A stretch of 64,000 nt of DNA from Muricea muricata (Eukaryota > Cnidaria > Anthozoa > Malacalcyonacea > Plexauridae), in assembly GCA_963855995.1 (NCBI GenBank), contig OY979727.1:6343001-6407000 (forward strand), written 5' to 3'. Positions 1-11,589 of this stretch are shown here, in pieces (the first letter of the stretch is position 1; each line of letters opens with the position of its first letter). Both the position numbers and the translations under genes were made by a program. Below the pieces are notes generated by a model. The model was not told where the DNA came from. It did no database searches and was given only the letters and a program-made list of their open reading frames with translations.

Positions 1-1591
1 AAAATTTTCCACCGTTATTCCAATTTTTCCAGCCCAGATAGAGCGCTTACTTTTGCAAAAAAAACCTAGACTTTATAGCTATATGCAAATAATTTTGGAG
101 GAAAAGCTAGAATTTTCGAAAAAGGCAAATGTTTGAACGACAACGAACGCGCACAATTACTCAAAATAAAATATTTTGTAATACAACAGAATTAAAGCAC
201 GAAAACTATACAGTCATCTCAAATTAATGCCGAGCAATATACTCTAAATCTTCATGTAACTAGTAACAGTTAAATGAAACGCGTGCACAAAGCCGATCGC
301 GTGCGAGGTCAATTTTTATTCCCAGACGCCAACTGTGCACATTTCGATCAGCCTTAAGTTCTCGCGTTTTTTTAGCGAACCAGTCCAATTTTTATGAAGC
401 CTAATTACATCTAGAAATCAAGGTTGGAAGGTGGAAAGATAGGTACTGCAAGTAACTTTTTGGAGGAAAAGCTAATTGTGTTGAATATGTGATACTAACC
501 ACTACACAACAGGTAGGCTCGAATTCTAATGCAGTCATGAACGCATGCAACTTCTGTTGTCTAGCACACAAAATCATTGCAACAAAACTCCATCAGGGAA
601 AGACGTAAACAAAATATAACAGCATACTTCAATTTTACCCACTTTTTGTAGTGTCCTGATCAAAAACCACGCTCCACAATATATTCTTGCCGACCAAGTA
701 CCCACAAAGGCAAAAACAATAATGACGCCAATGATCGCGGCTCTGCATCACGAATTATGCCATTTCTGTTCAATCAAACATTTCTGGAATAGTCTTGAGT
801 GTCCAGGATTTAATTCAGTAAATGCAATTGCCGAAACGACTTGTCTTCATTCAACAATTTTGTGTCAAATTCCAATTACATTTACAGCGATGTGAATGCA
901 AAAACTGACACAGCCCGTCTGATGCCAAATTTTATTTTAATACAACCGATTCTTGTCATAAAATGCTCGTTATCCATAAGCCTGCGTTTTCGTCCTCAAG
1001 TGTAAATCGATCATCTTTAGGAACAAACGAAAATAAGAGGGAAACAAAGCGCTAGAAACTGTCCTGCTAAACCAAAGTGCATGTGGAATACCTTTGTAGC
1101 AAAAACACAAGTAGAATGCAATAGCCCGCGATTATCCTGCACAGCGACAACAAATTTCCCAGCTGTTATCCGCGAAAACATGGCGGCCGCTGGCCAAAAA
1201 ACGTCATTTTACGTTACAATTTTATAATATTGGCCACTGACCAGTAATAAATGCGACCCCCACCAGTTTTTAAAGCCTCAAATTGTATAACTTGACTGAA
1301 GCAAGATTTCCAAGACTATGTTTATCAAAGGAAGCGTATAAAATACCGCTGATTAATACATACATCGCTTAAAGGACATTGGCAACGAAAATTTTTATTT
1401 CTTATATCCATTAAACTTACCTACGGAATACTTAATTTTTAGTTTTTGTGTGTTTGTCGCGTTTAGGTCTTGCAAATAATTGTGAAAATGTTAAACAATC
1501 GTCCGCCATTTTGAAAAAAATGCGCGTTTGCTAATTTATGCTTGCATACATTTGTGACGACATAAGATGGGTTCGGGAAATCAGACAATAT
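1..1591. other. AT-rich non-coding stretch, no gene recognised
   Basis: No convincing coding region or named repeat is visible. From about 1368 to 1560 the sequence resembles, at low identity, the end of the window (63720-63900) and the reverse complement of about 6995-7160. Shared landmarks are a GAAAATTTTTATT block and a CGCCATTTTGAA block, suggesting three decayed copies of one dispersed repeat. Confidence 0.35.
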
Positions 1592-1593
1592 TA

Positions 1594-2075
1594 GAGACCT
1601 TTAGTTTGGCGTTTGCGGCAAACGGCAAACCTGAGACACGTCCTTTGAGATAGAAATAAAACTAGTGACCGTGAAATGTTTTACCTATACGAACTATTAA
1701 TAAGAATAAATACACTGCACATAGATAGATCTTTCGATCACAGACACTTGCTGACTGACGTCAATTATTTTTCTGCTTACATGGCTTCACGTTTGAATTG
1801 TGGCGTTTCATGTTTGAATTCTACAATTGAACTGCTAGACATGCTCATAGCGGCTCACTACAAACGTGAAACGTCAACTCGAACGTCAAGCGATTGAGGC
1901 CCTAAACTGTTTTCCGTCAGTGATACCTTTCGGTGGTCATACAAGTACATCGTAGATCAGTATTTTATTGAATACATCGTTTAGTTTGAGCACTTCACGG
2001 TTCATGATTTCGTTTTTATAATAATGAACACGCTTGAGGTTTGCCGTTTGCCGTAAACGCCAAACTAAAGGTCTC
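1594..2075. mobile_element. MITE with about 37-bp terminal inverted repeats and TA target duplication
   Basis: The two ends are inverted copies: the left reads GAGACCTTTAGTTTGGCG and the right ends with the reverse complement, followed on both sides by TA (1592-1593 and 2076-2077). The 482-bp interior has no coding potential. The TA target duplication suggests a non-autonomous Tc1/mariner-type element. A GTTTGCCGTTTGCCGT motif lies inside each repeat. Confidence 0.75.
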
Positions 2076-2077
2076 TA

Positions 2078-2512
2078 TGGATTATTATTGACTTCACAAC
2101 TTGTAGCATGAATATTTTGTTGAAATTGAAAATAACGGGGAAATCGAATTGGATAATTGTACAACAGCTCTACCTCGTTGTCTTGCGGTCATATTTTAAA
2201 AAATATTTGCAATAAACGCGCGTATTTCATCTGTTAAAACTTTTACCTGACATTAGACTCTTCAAAGAACGATGACTTTGCCGTGGCATAGCTCGGGTTT
2301 TACACAACGCAATGGAAAACAAATACCACCATTTAATTCAGCATTTAAAGCTTTATCATAATGTCTTTTTGGCTTTTTTATACAGTGCAATGCAGCCGAT
2401 GTACGGCCGTTTAGACTATATGAAATGTGATATCTTGTAAAATATTGGTAGTTTCATTGTCTCAATAAACATAGATTGTAAACATTTACATTTCATTAGA
2501 AATATCTCCGCT
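2078..2512. other. Non-coding, nothing recognised
   Basis: This is an AT-rich spacer between the MITE and the tetranucleotide array. No open reading frame, repeat or RNA gene could be recognised. Confidence 0.4.
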
Positions 2513-2902
<390 letters not shown>

Positions 2903-2924
2903 AGTCAGATCGACAGATAGATAG

Positions 2925-5405
2925 AGACTTTATTTAAAGAGGGTGACACTTGTGGCCCTCATGAAATTTACCAAAAATTGGGGAGTATATCTATTGTCTA
3001 TTTACAACATTTATATATATCTATGATTATAAATCAATATTCAGACTTTCAAGTTTACTAAATTAAAAGGTTATATTACATGAGGTATATATGACATTAC
3101 ATTTATATAAAAGAGACCATTACATAGCTATTTTACAATTATATATTACTTAAATTTGAAATCAGGAAAAGAAGTAAATTGTTTAAATTCACTCTGGTGG
3201 TTGCGGAAGCAATTATGTAACAAGTATTTAAAACAGTTGATGGAGCTAGCAGAACGGAAACTTAAAGGTAATTTGTACCAGAGACCTATAGCGGTTATAG
3301 AAAAAGTTCTTCCTGTTTCTGTAGTTCTATTGTATTTCGGAGTTAACAAACTTAAATCAGCACTGCGAGTGTTCCTCTAATGTTGTTGGCTATTTAAATT
3401 TAAAAGTTTGTTTAAGTACTCTGGAGTAGCATTAAAAGTACGCTTGTAGATCATAATACATTTCCTGATATCCGACTCTACGTAAAAAGGTAACCAACCA
3501 AGATTATTAAATAGATTAATCGAGAAATAGCGAGGTTCAGCGTCAAGGATAATTCTGGCGCAGCGTTTTTGAAGTTTGAAAATTTTAGTGATATGGTTCT
3601 TACTACAGTTTGTCCAGGTTATACTGCAATAGAGAAATAGAGGTTTGATCATAGCATTGAAGAAAAGAATACGTTCGTTTCGAGGCAGGTAGGATTTTAT
3701 AGATTTCAATATTCCAATACGTTTCGATAGTTTCATTGCAATTGCATCAACATGAGTGTCAAAGTTTAAAGTGCCACTGCAACGAAAAAATTTTTGATCC
3801 AATTTTAAACACAACAGAACAACATTTCTAGATGAGTAAAAATGGCGTTTTCAGTTTCTCACAATCTCGTTTCGTTTTCGAGATATTTAGGTTTTTAAAG
3901 TATGCAAATTAGATGTCTCTTGACGTCATTTACTCACGAATAATAAATTATATATCTAAAATAATGAATATCTTTGGATGTAATGGCCAGAACCTTTTCT
4001 AACTTTGCACGAGTGTAGTGATTAGGTAAACGCACTCTACTGTTCACACTATGCTGTTGCCATGGAGATCGTTCGGATGCAAATGATTTGTATTTGAAAA
4101 ACAAAAATTTTCAATTTCTCTCCTATTAAACGATATTTACTTCACTGCACATAATACAATGGTTGTATGTACATTTAGATCGCATTTATTGAATTTAAAT
4201 TATTATCCAGTCTAAAGAAAAAATGAAAATTAAGATATTTATTTTACAGTTTAAAAGCTTTTATTCCAAAACCGTTTATGTTGCAACAACTATAGGAATA
4301 GTGGTGTGAAGCTACTAAATTGTTATAGTCATGCAAAGTGTGAAAAATTTTCTGCCCGCTATTTACAGAGATATTCACCATTTGATAAATGTAATTTATT
4401 ATTCGTGAATAGATGACGTCAGAAACACCTAATTTGCATGTTTCAAAAAACCTTAATGTCTCTAAAACGAAACAAGACATCGAGAAACTGAAAACGCCAT
4501 TAAGGCTCGTATGGAAATGTTGTTCTGTTGTGTTTAAATCATCAGATTCATCAATATTAAAGCCCAGTAATTTCACAGTGTGCTCTTGTTCTAACAAATC
4601 ATCGTTTAATTTAATATTGAGAGTTTGATTTTCAGGAGTAAGCTTAGCTTTAAGACGTTTACCAGAAATAAGAATGGTTTTGGTCTTAGTGGTATTGAGT
4701 TGCGGTTTATTGGTAATGGCCCAGTTTTGAACGCTAGAGACTTCCAGAGATAATTTCTCATTAAGTTCATTAATATCATTATAATCAGTGGCAGCGAGTA
4801 AGGTAGTGTCATCAGCGAATAATAATACTTGGGTGTTGATATGTAGAGGCAAATTCGCTTCGAAAACCGGATTGATTGGAGTATATCAGATTATTTATAG
4901 TGAGATAGTAAAACAGACAGTCGTGTACATGTCGTTCAATGATCTTTGAAAGCACAGGCAAAATAGAGATAGGTCGATAGTTGTTAAGATCAGAAATATC
5001 GCCAGCCTTAAATAGCGCAGTGACTTTAGCTATTTTCCATCTTGAGGGAAATTGATTACTGGTCAAAGACATATTGATTAACTTAGATATTGATGGTGCC
5101 AACTCCTTGATGCCTGCTTGAAGCAGTTTCACACTAATGCCATCAGCTCCAGTTGCTTTACTAAATGGTATCTTCAACACGTAGTTTTCAACAAACTCAC
5201 ATGTGATGGGTGGTGAACTGAACGCAGACTTATTAGGTGATAACTTCGGTTTTACGAACTGTTTCAACTTACTTAGATCAAAGTTATTGATAGGAGAGAG
5301 CGAGGATTTGATTTTACTGGCGATTGATGTAAAGTAAATATTGAAAGCTTCGGCTATTTCACGACTATTCCTTAACACTTTATTGCATTCACCTATATAC
5401 CACAA
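2925..5405 (-). mobile_element. Decayed non-LTR retrotransposon (L2/CR1-like), reverse transcriptase part
   Basis: Minus-strand fragments read in order from high to low coordinate. 5405-4812 carries the RT N-terminal part with SRWKIAKVTALFKAGD and NNYRPISILPVLSKIIERH. 4852-4244 carries VLLFADDTTLLAATD with the catalytic FADD motif. 3814-3377 carries the C-terminal thumb (LNFDTHVDAIAMKLSKRIG ... LQKRCARIIL). The element is 5'-truncated, has several frame breaks, and is split by a 725-bp TTAA-type MITE. The tail abuts a GATA/GGCA microsatellite. Confidence 0.85.
3809..4533. mobile_element. MITE inserted in the non-LTR element, TTAA target duplication
   Basis: The terminal inverted repeats start ACACAACAGAACAACAT, with the matching inverted end at 4533. 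TTAA flanks both sides (3805-3808 and 4534-4537). The repeats extend imperfectly for more than 100 bp and include a TGACGTCA-like stretch. No transposase is present. TTAA duplications are typical of piggyBac-type elements, so a non-autonomous piggyBac-like origin is likely. The surrounding reverse transcriptase reading resumes across the insertion. Confidence 0.8.
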
Positions 5406-5519
5406 GCTGCCGCATAGGAAAATCGGAACAGTGTTGCAATAGCATGTATTACAAATGAAATGTTATATCGCGGGAATACTTATATACATATTCTGTACAT
5501 ATTCGATTATGAAAATAGT

Positions 5520-5756
5520 TTAATATACAATGTAGGCGACAAATACTGCATGTAATTTGTACCCCGCGGTTTGCACTTCGCACTCCAGCGCCTTCTTGTG
5601 GCAACGAAAACATTCAACAGCCTCACTGGACAATGAGCAATGACCGCATTTACACCAACTAAGATCTAAAAGGCGCCAAGCATTTGCTCTTTTAAACTCG
5701 TGGTCGACATCCTCGTCAGATGAGGTTAATTGTAACATCATTTTGATCGGTATCAT
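5520..5756 (-). pseudogene. P2X7-like zinc-binding module fragment
   Basis: The minus-strand reading has an acidic lead (SSDEDVDHEF) followed by LSWCKCGHCSLSSEAVECF and a further CHKK. The WCKCGxC...EC pattern recalls the cysteine-rich P2X7-like intracellular module that is widely copied in cnidarian and other invertebrate genomes. Only about 78 residues are open and no splice partner was found, so it may be a lone exon or a relic. The assignment is by pattern only. Confidence 0.4.
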
Positions 5757-5975
5757 TGTCGTCGCTAGCGTCGCTTGCTTTTGTCTTTTTTTTTAACCGT
5801 CAGGTATTTAAATTTGAATTTATTATAAAATTCTTGAATGGCAGTCAACGCAAGGAAGACTGAAAAACTCAAGATACAATTAGGATTAAATATTAACTAT
5901 ATTACAACAATCAAGAGTTAAGATATAAAAATACTGAAATAATTACTTAGAGTATAATAAGTTGAAAAGTACAAG

Positions 5976-6808
5976 TTAAAAAGCATCCCATTTCTTTACA
6001 CAATATGGCAGACAACTATCACTAAAACGTTTGGTATGACATTTGAAGAGTGGAATGGTCCGTGCATGTCTAAGGTTGTGCTGATGGTAAGTTGGATGAG
6101 GCAATAACTCCGACAGTTTACTTGACGTATCACATAAATTCTTTTTATAAAACCGCATGCACAACAATTCTCTCCTTTCGGTAAGTGTGGGCAACTTTAA
6201 CATACTCAGGCTCTCCTGATATGACATATTTGGCAAGATAATTCTCAGCGCACGTTTTTGAATATGCTCAATTTGGTCACTGAGTAAAATCGATAAAGAA
6301 GAGTGCCATACCGGGCACGCGTATTCAAGAATAGGACGAACAAAGCTGCAATAAACCTTCTGAAGATCACGGGATTGTACGCCATTACGTTTAAGTAGCC
6401 TGAGCGCATATAAACGCTTGCTTGCTTTGGAACAAATATGAGTGACGTGCTTCGTCCATTTAAGATCGGTAGATGAACGAGGGCATGCGTTGTTGATGAT
6501 CTTTTGACGCTTCCAAATTGATAAGGATCGATATGAGGCATTACTATGCGTGCAATCCAATTAAAAACAAAGCCTTCGAGAACTTTGCTTATCACAGGTG
6601 TCAAGGATATAGGTCTAAGGTCGGAGTCAATAGACTGTGGTTGGGGAGTCTTCGCAAGTGGCAGGACTTCCGCACTCTTCCAAAGCTTAGGGACATGGCC
6701 TTCTCTAATGGAAGAATTAAAAATGGAACAGACAGGATTGGAAATGATTGATGCGCAATCTTTTAATACCCAATTTGGGATTTTATCAGGTTGACGGCTC
6801 CGGCTCAA
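5976..6808 (-). mobile_element. Non-LTR retrotransposon relic lacking the RT catalytic core
   Basis: Two minus-strand frames meet near 6518-6550. The upstream one (6808-6545) has DKIPNWVLKDCASII, LWKSAEVLPLAKTP and LRPISLTPVISKVLEGFVF from the RT fingers. The downstream one (6500-5976) has the thumb and C-terminal region (WTKHVTHICSKASKRLYALR, PILEYACPVWHSSLS, IEHIQKRALRIIL). The palm segment with the YxDD motif is missing, so this is an internally deleted copy. It resembles the family found at 13530-14566. Confidence 0.8.
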
Positions 6809-9016
6809 ATCGATAGGGTAATATCTCTCCTACTTGGTTCTCATGAATTCTATCCATTACTCTCCTCAAAAACTACAAATCCTTTAATAGTAAACGCTTC
6901 AAACCACAATATACACTCTACTAAAATACATTGTTGTCATTCGGAAACCCATCCTATGTCGTCACATCCGCCAATTTAGCTCACAGATAACTTTTTGAGA
7001 AATTGATTCAAAATGGCGCCCAATTTAGAATTTGAAACGCACATAACTCCTGAATAAAGGATTTTGATAGCGAATTGTTATCATATCCATAAGTTATCGT
7101 AACACTTTTAAAATAGCCAATAAAAATTTTCGTTTCCTAGTATGACATAAAACCGTAGAACATAAATTATTTCAAGCTTTTTCACACTGATGGTTGAACC
7201 AACCTTGTACTCGATTTATTATACATTGCAGTTTTTTATGCGCTGTGATTGGTCAATTGCATACAGATAAATGCGACTATCACGCAATCTGCAGATAATT
7301 CAGTTGTCTGCATGTTGAGGCTACCATGCGGCTTGTTACAGTATGTGGTATAAAGCTAATAAGCGTTTAATTTTGTAAACAGCGTTTTATGATCGATATG
7401 AATCTGTTCCTGCCTTACTATGCTTGTTATATCTGCATATCACAAAAACCTCATCCAATAATTGTTGTCAAAATTGGCGCTTCACTCACACATCACATAT
7501 TGTATTCGCATTTTGTATCAATTGTTTGTAACAAACATCTTAAATTTTCGTAACGAGAATACAATGGTTCAAAACCAAGAGCGTATGTCTAAAAGTATGA
7601 GTATATACCTTCAGAAAATCGCAGCAAATTAAAAAACCCGCTTTTCAATCTGAATTCGAATAGCCCACGATGTATTATGCACCACGTGCAAAAGTGAAAT
7701 TTTGCAACGTGTTTGTCTGCGACGCGTAACTTCGGAATCTGGCTTCTGCTTTATAATCAGAAACTCGCATGATGTGTCTGGTTTTGAAGTTGGAGTGATC
7801 TAAGAGCGTTACGACTGTTGCTGGTAAGCTGTGATTTGTGTACGTGCCAGCCCATATCGTATTGCGTTCATAGAGTACATTGTTCCGTCTTTTTTCCTTG
7901 CGTTGACATAAAACTGCTTTAGTAGATTGTCGAGTTCTTCTTTTTAATTACTTTCAAACTCTGTAAAAAGGCCTTTTGGGGCGCAGCATCCTCAAAATAT
8001 TTTAATCGCTTGTTTTTGGCTTTTTATGCTTGATGAGTCTTCAAACATTGGGCGATATCATGGTATTGCTTGCAAATCTTTCAGACGTTTTCGCCATGAC
8101 GTGATTTTTTGTTATAATGCATTGTCTCCCTCGCATGCATTTCATCAATCTCACGTGATACGCTCTCTACCAATGAAACACGTGAAAAGAACAACTGACG
8201 ATTGGTATATAATTATTGGGGTTCTACTATGAAAGAAATAGCAAATGTTGAGTAGTAAATAATAAATACTGAATAGTGAATATTAGATAGCAAATGGCTT
8301 CACTGGATGTCCCTGAGTGCGTCATCCAGTATTATACAGATCAAACGAAAATATTGTACTGATCAATTTTTTCCCGAGCGAGCGGCACGAAGCGCCGCTC
8401 CGGGCGTAAACCCGGGGCGAGAGTTACTAATTCTGAGATGCGAAAGTCATCCGCCATTATGTGCCGGTTTGGTTTGGACGTTCGACTTTTAGCTGACATC
8501 ATTCAATTCTGAGGTTAGACTGGTGACTAGGAACGTGATTGGCTGAATTGATATATTTTGTTTTTCATAAGTCACGACACGAAATTTAGCGTAATTGTTT
8601 AGCATTTTGCACATTTCTTTCTATCGATCTGGAAAGGAATTTTTAAACAATTTAACTTTACTGTAAATCATAAATCATCTGGGGAAATGGAAAGTTTTAC
8701 GATGAATGTAGTTGCGAAAGAGAATCAAGAAGAATGCCTGAGAATACAGGATTAAGCAAGTGCAGAAGTGCAGGTAGAGCGTAGAGCTGGACTATAGGAA
8801 TGCATCTTGTGACGAAGCTAAGAATTAACTTTTACTATCGCAAAGTAGGAAAAATTGCAACGGCGAGGGGTTTCTGCATGTAATGTATTTCTAGTATCAT
8901 ATCAAAGGGACTGTGCTGGACCTACGGCCGTTATTGAACTCTGCCCTGATAATTAGTTACTTATCATAATGGCTATTGTGCGTCCAACATTCCACTGTTT
9001 CTTCGATTTTTTTCAG
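6809..9016. other. Intergenic or intronic stretch, no gene recognised
   Basis: No coding region is supported. About 6995-7160 (reverse complement) resembles the decayed repeat seen near 1368-1560 and at the window end. Positions 8374-8420 contain a GC-rich island with inverted CGAGCGAGCGGC and CCGGGCG/CCCGGG parts that may fold into a hairpin. The stretch may be intronic if the channel gene has earlier exons. Confidence 0.35.
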
Positions 9017-9312
9017 ATAAGCCGCTTCGCTGAAATTATTCTCGAAAGCGACAAAGATGACTATTACAAGTACTTTCGTGATGAGGAAAACCAGGCTAGA
9101 CCTACTTTACTTCATCTTGCCGCAGCCCAGAACTTTACTCACGTCGCTACACACCTTGTAAAAAAGTACCCGTCTCTTGTCTACCTGGAGACTGAAGTCG
9201 TAGATGATCAGAGGGGGTACCTTCCCGTCGAGTATGCTCTTAACGCTTACAAAGACGCAACAGCAGCAGACGAAACAGCAGCTTTCCTCATCTCAAAAAT
9301 GAAACCAGACTG
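9017..9312 (+). CDS. TRP-type channel exon: ankyrin-repeat region
   Basis: The acceptor is a T-rich tract ending in CAG at 9016 and the donor is GTAAGG from 9313. The exon starts in phase 0 and ends with two spare bases (TG). It encodes about 98 residues, including an ankyrin-like stretch with LLHLAAAQNF, LVKKYPSLVY and RGYLPVEYAL, typical of the N-terminal cytosolic domain of TRPV/TRPA-like channels. An ATG at 8969 is in frame, but it lies inside the polypyrimidine tract region, so I do not take it as the start; an upstream exon is expected. Confidence 0.75.
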
Positions 9313-9370
9313 GTAAGGGTGTTACCAGTCACAATTAACCATTGCTAAATTACCTTAGTATCTTTCCAAA

Positions 9371-9522
9371 CTAGATTCATTTTAGTCTGACACTGCAGAG
9401 AACAACGAAGAATTCGTTGTCTCGAGCGGCATTCGAACTCGAAGGTGGGAGTTCGAATCTCGCTCGAGACAACGAATTTTTCGTACGTTGTTCTCTGCAG
9501 TGTCAGATTAATATGAGTCTAG
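9371..9522. mobile_element. Near-perfect palindromic MITE with tRNA T-arm-like core
   Basis: The two halves are inverted copies from CTAG (9371) to CTAG (9522), with a short central loop (GAAGGTGG). The inner stem contains GAGTTCGAATCTCGCTC, which looks like a tRNA T-arm and RNA polymerase III B box. The outer stem contains CTGACACTGCAGAGAACAACG. It sits in an intron of the channel gene, 59 bp after the exon end. The tRNA link is pattern only. Confidence 0.6.
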
Positions 9523-10082
9523 TTTTTCATATCTCAGAGAATGGCTCTGAAATAGAATTGAAACACTGTTTTTCCAAACTTTTCGAGACATTCATCGTTT
9601 AGTTTATGCATGCAAGTGATGGCTGATTTAATGTTATCTAGTTATACGCATTTACCATAATAAACAATATCTTTGGAGAAACCGGCAGAACTTACTCAAT
9701 CTTACCGGCAGAGCCACTGGTTCACTATTGTCTTCGCAGATACTGTCATGTGTTTTTAAAATAAAGTCACATCAATTAATACCTCATTACTAGTATTATT
9801 ACTCCAGGGTGTAACTCTGTGCCATATCAAAAGTCAAATAACGGAATAGTAAGCAATTAAAAGTTGTCAATAATGTGTTGTTGTTAGAAGTTGTCAACTA
9901 CTCGATGTCATCTTTATAATACATCCTGCATAAAAAAATCTACGAAAAAGACAAATCTATTAGTCAGTTGAAGTGACAAAGAGACTGATGAGAAATTAAC
10001 TATGCTAAAGCCTTGATAAAAGAGTTTTCCTGTGCACGAAAAGCGTTTATGAAATTAAAACACCAATGTCTATGTTGTATAG
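9523..10082. other. Intron sequence, nothing recognised
   Basis: The rest of the first visible intron of the channel gene is AT-rich, with no repeat or coding signal that can be named. Confidence 0.5.
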
Positions 10083-10188
10083 GGTACATGAGCTGTTCCT
10101 GTATGATACTGATTTAAAAGGGGCAAAGTTCAGTTTTGGACAGTTAATCAGTCACAAAAACCCTAGGACAAATAAACCTGATATGGAG
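10083..10188 (+). CDS. TRP-type channel exon: end of ankyrin domain
   Basis: This short exon lies between TATAG (ending at 10082) and GTAAGT (from 10189). Its first base completes the TGG codon left open by the previous exon, giving the residues KPDW then VHELFLYDTD. It then encodes 35 codons and ends in phase 0, matching the phase of the next exon at 45991. The residues KFSFGQLISHKNP resemble the loop after the ankyrin repeats in this family. The intron that follows is 35.8 kb and contains most of the mobile elements of this window. Confidence 0.7.
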
Positions 10189-10400
10189 GTAAGTGGGTCA
10201 TACAGGAAAAAGACAACTCCCCAAATCTGGTTTATAATGCCGATAAAGGTTCAGCAGCTATTAAAACAAACTTATCTACCTTTAAAATGTTTTTATATTC
10301 TTACGAGGTTTCATGTGTCAACCTACCGGTAATGAAAAGGTTGTACGAGCTTGTAGTTGTAGATACTGTAAGTACATTTAAGCTAGAGAAAATTTGATTT

Positions 10401-10600
<200 letters not shown>

Positions 10601-10640
10601 TTTCTTTTTTCAACTCACTCTTTCAAACCACCCTATCACA

Positions 10641-11383
10641 ATGCAAGAAATCAATAAAAGCATCAATACTATGACAACAGTAATATACAATTACTTAGGT
10701 GAGACCTATGGTTTTGTTGTCGCTAACAATAATGCCGAATTTCAGACCAAATATCAATCAAGTACTGCTAAAGATCTTAAAAAGGCTTTAAAGAAATTAA
10801 AGTCTGAAAATGGCAATCTACTAGAAATCAAATTTGTTGCTAAAAAACTGCGTAATCTTCTTAGTAAAGCTGTCACTGAGCAACAACATCCTGATATTAA
10901 CGCGTCAGATAAAGTTGACCACAATGATCTAATGAATAAAAACTTTTGGGGTTATGTTAAAAAGGTTTTCAAGAAAAAGTCTGATTCACTACCAACATTT
11001 GGTCTCGCACAATGCACAGCTTATTTTACAAAAACATTTTCTGCTATTATTCGAAATTATTACATATTTTGGAACTGACTGTAGGCTTTGAAACGAATCT
11101 AAAAATTAACTCAGATCGAAAACTGAAAAAATACTTGCCACTTATTTCTGATCAAGAAAATAACTTTGATAAAGTAAAATTCGTTAATATATCCATAAGT
11201 TCGCTAGGGGTATTTGGTCAATCGGCGAACACATTTATTGATATGCTTAAAGATTTGAAGTTTCATGAACAGCATGTTGGATACGTTAAAAAGAAAATTA
11301 TTTCTACTTGTATTCGAGGATCTTACTACATATTCTGTCAGCGAAACAAAGACTGGACTAGTCCAGAACTTTTAAAGATTTGA
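10641..11383 (+). mobile_element. Non-LTR retrotransposon relic: pre-RT and C-terminal segments
   Basis: Two overlapping frames are present. The first (10641-11078) has ALKKLKSENGNLLEIK and NKNFWGYVKKVFKKK, like the linker before RT in some non-LTR families. The second (11081-11383) has KKKIISTCIRGSYYIFCQR then NKDWTSPELL, like a conserved C-terminal region. The RT core between them is absent, so this is a deleted copy. It matches the style of the fragments at 14780-15600 (NVWNYVKNILNYF). Confidence 0.55.
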
Positions 11384-11589
11384 GTAGTCAAATGTAACAG
11401 AAAAAAAGCACTATTACAATTATTTTTTTTATTAATATATATAACCAAATATTATTCAAGTAGACATAGATAGACTACCTTTTATAAGTGAGGTTTATCA
11501 ATGTAAGTATAGCAAATCAAATAAATAAAGTTTCCATTATTATTATTATTATTGTTATTATTATTATTATTATTATTACAATGACCCAG

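Noticed and set aside
8969..9016. ATG at 8969 as the start of the channel gene
   Set aside because: The sequence from 9000 to 9016 is a polypyrimidine tract ending in CAG, so translation from 8969 would include an acceptor site.
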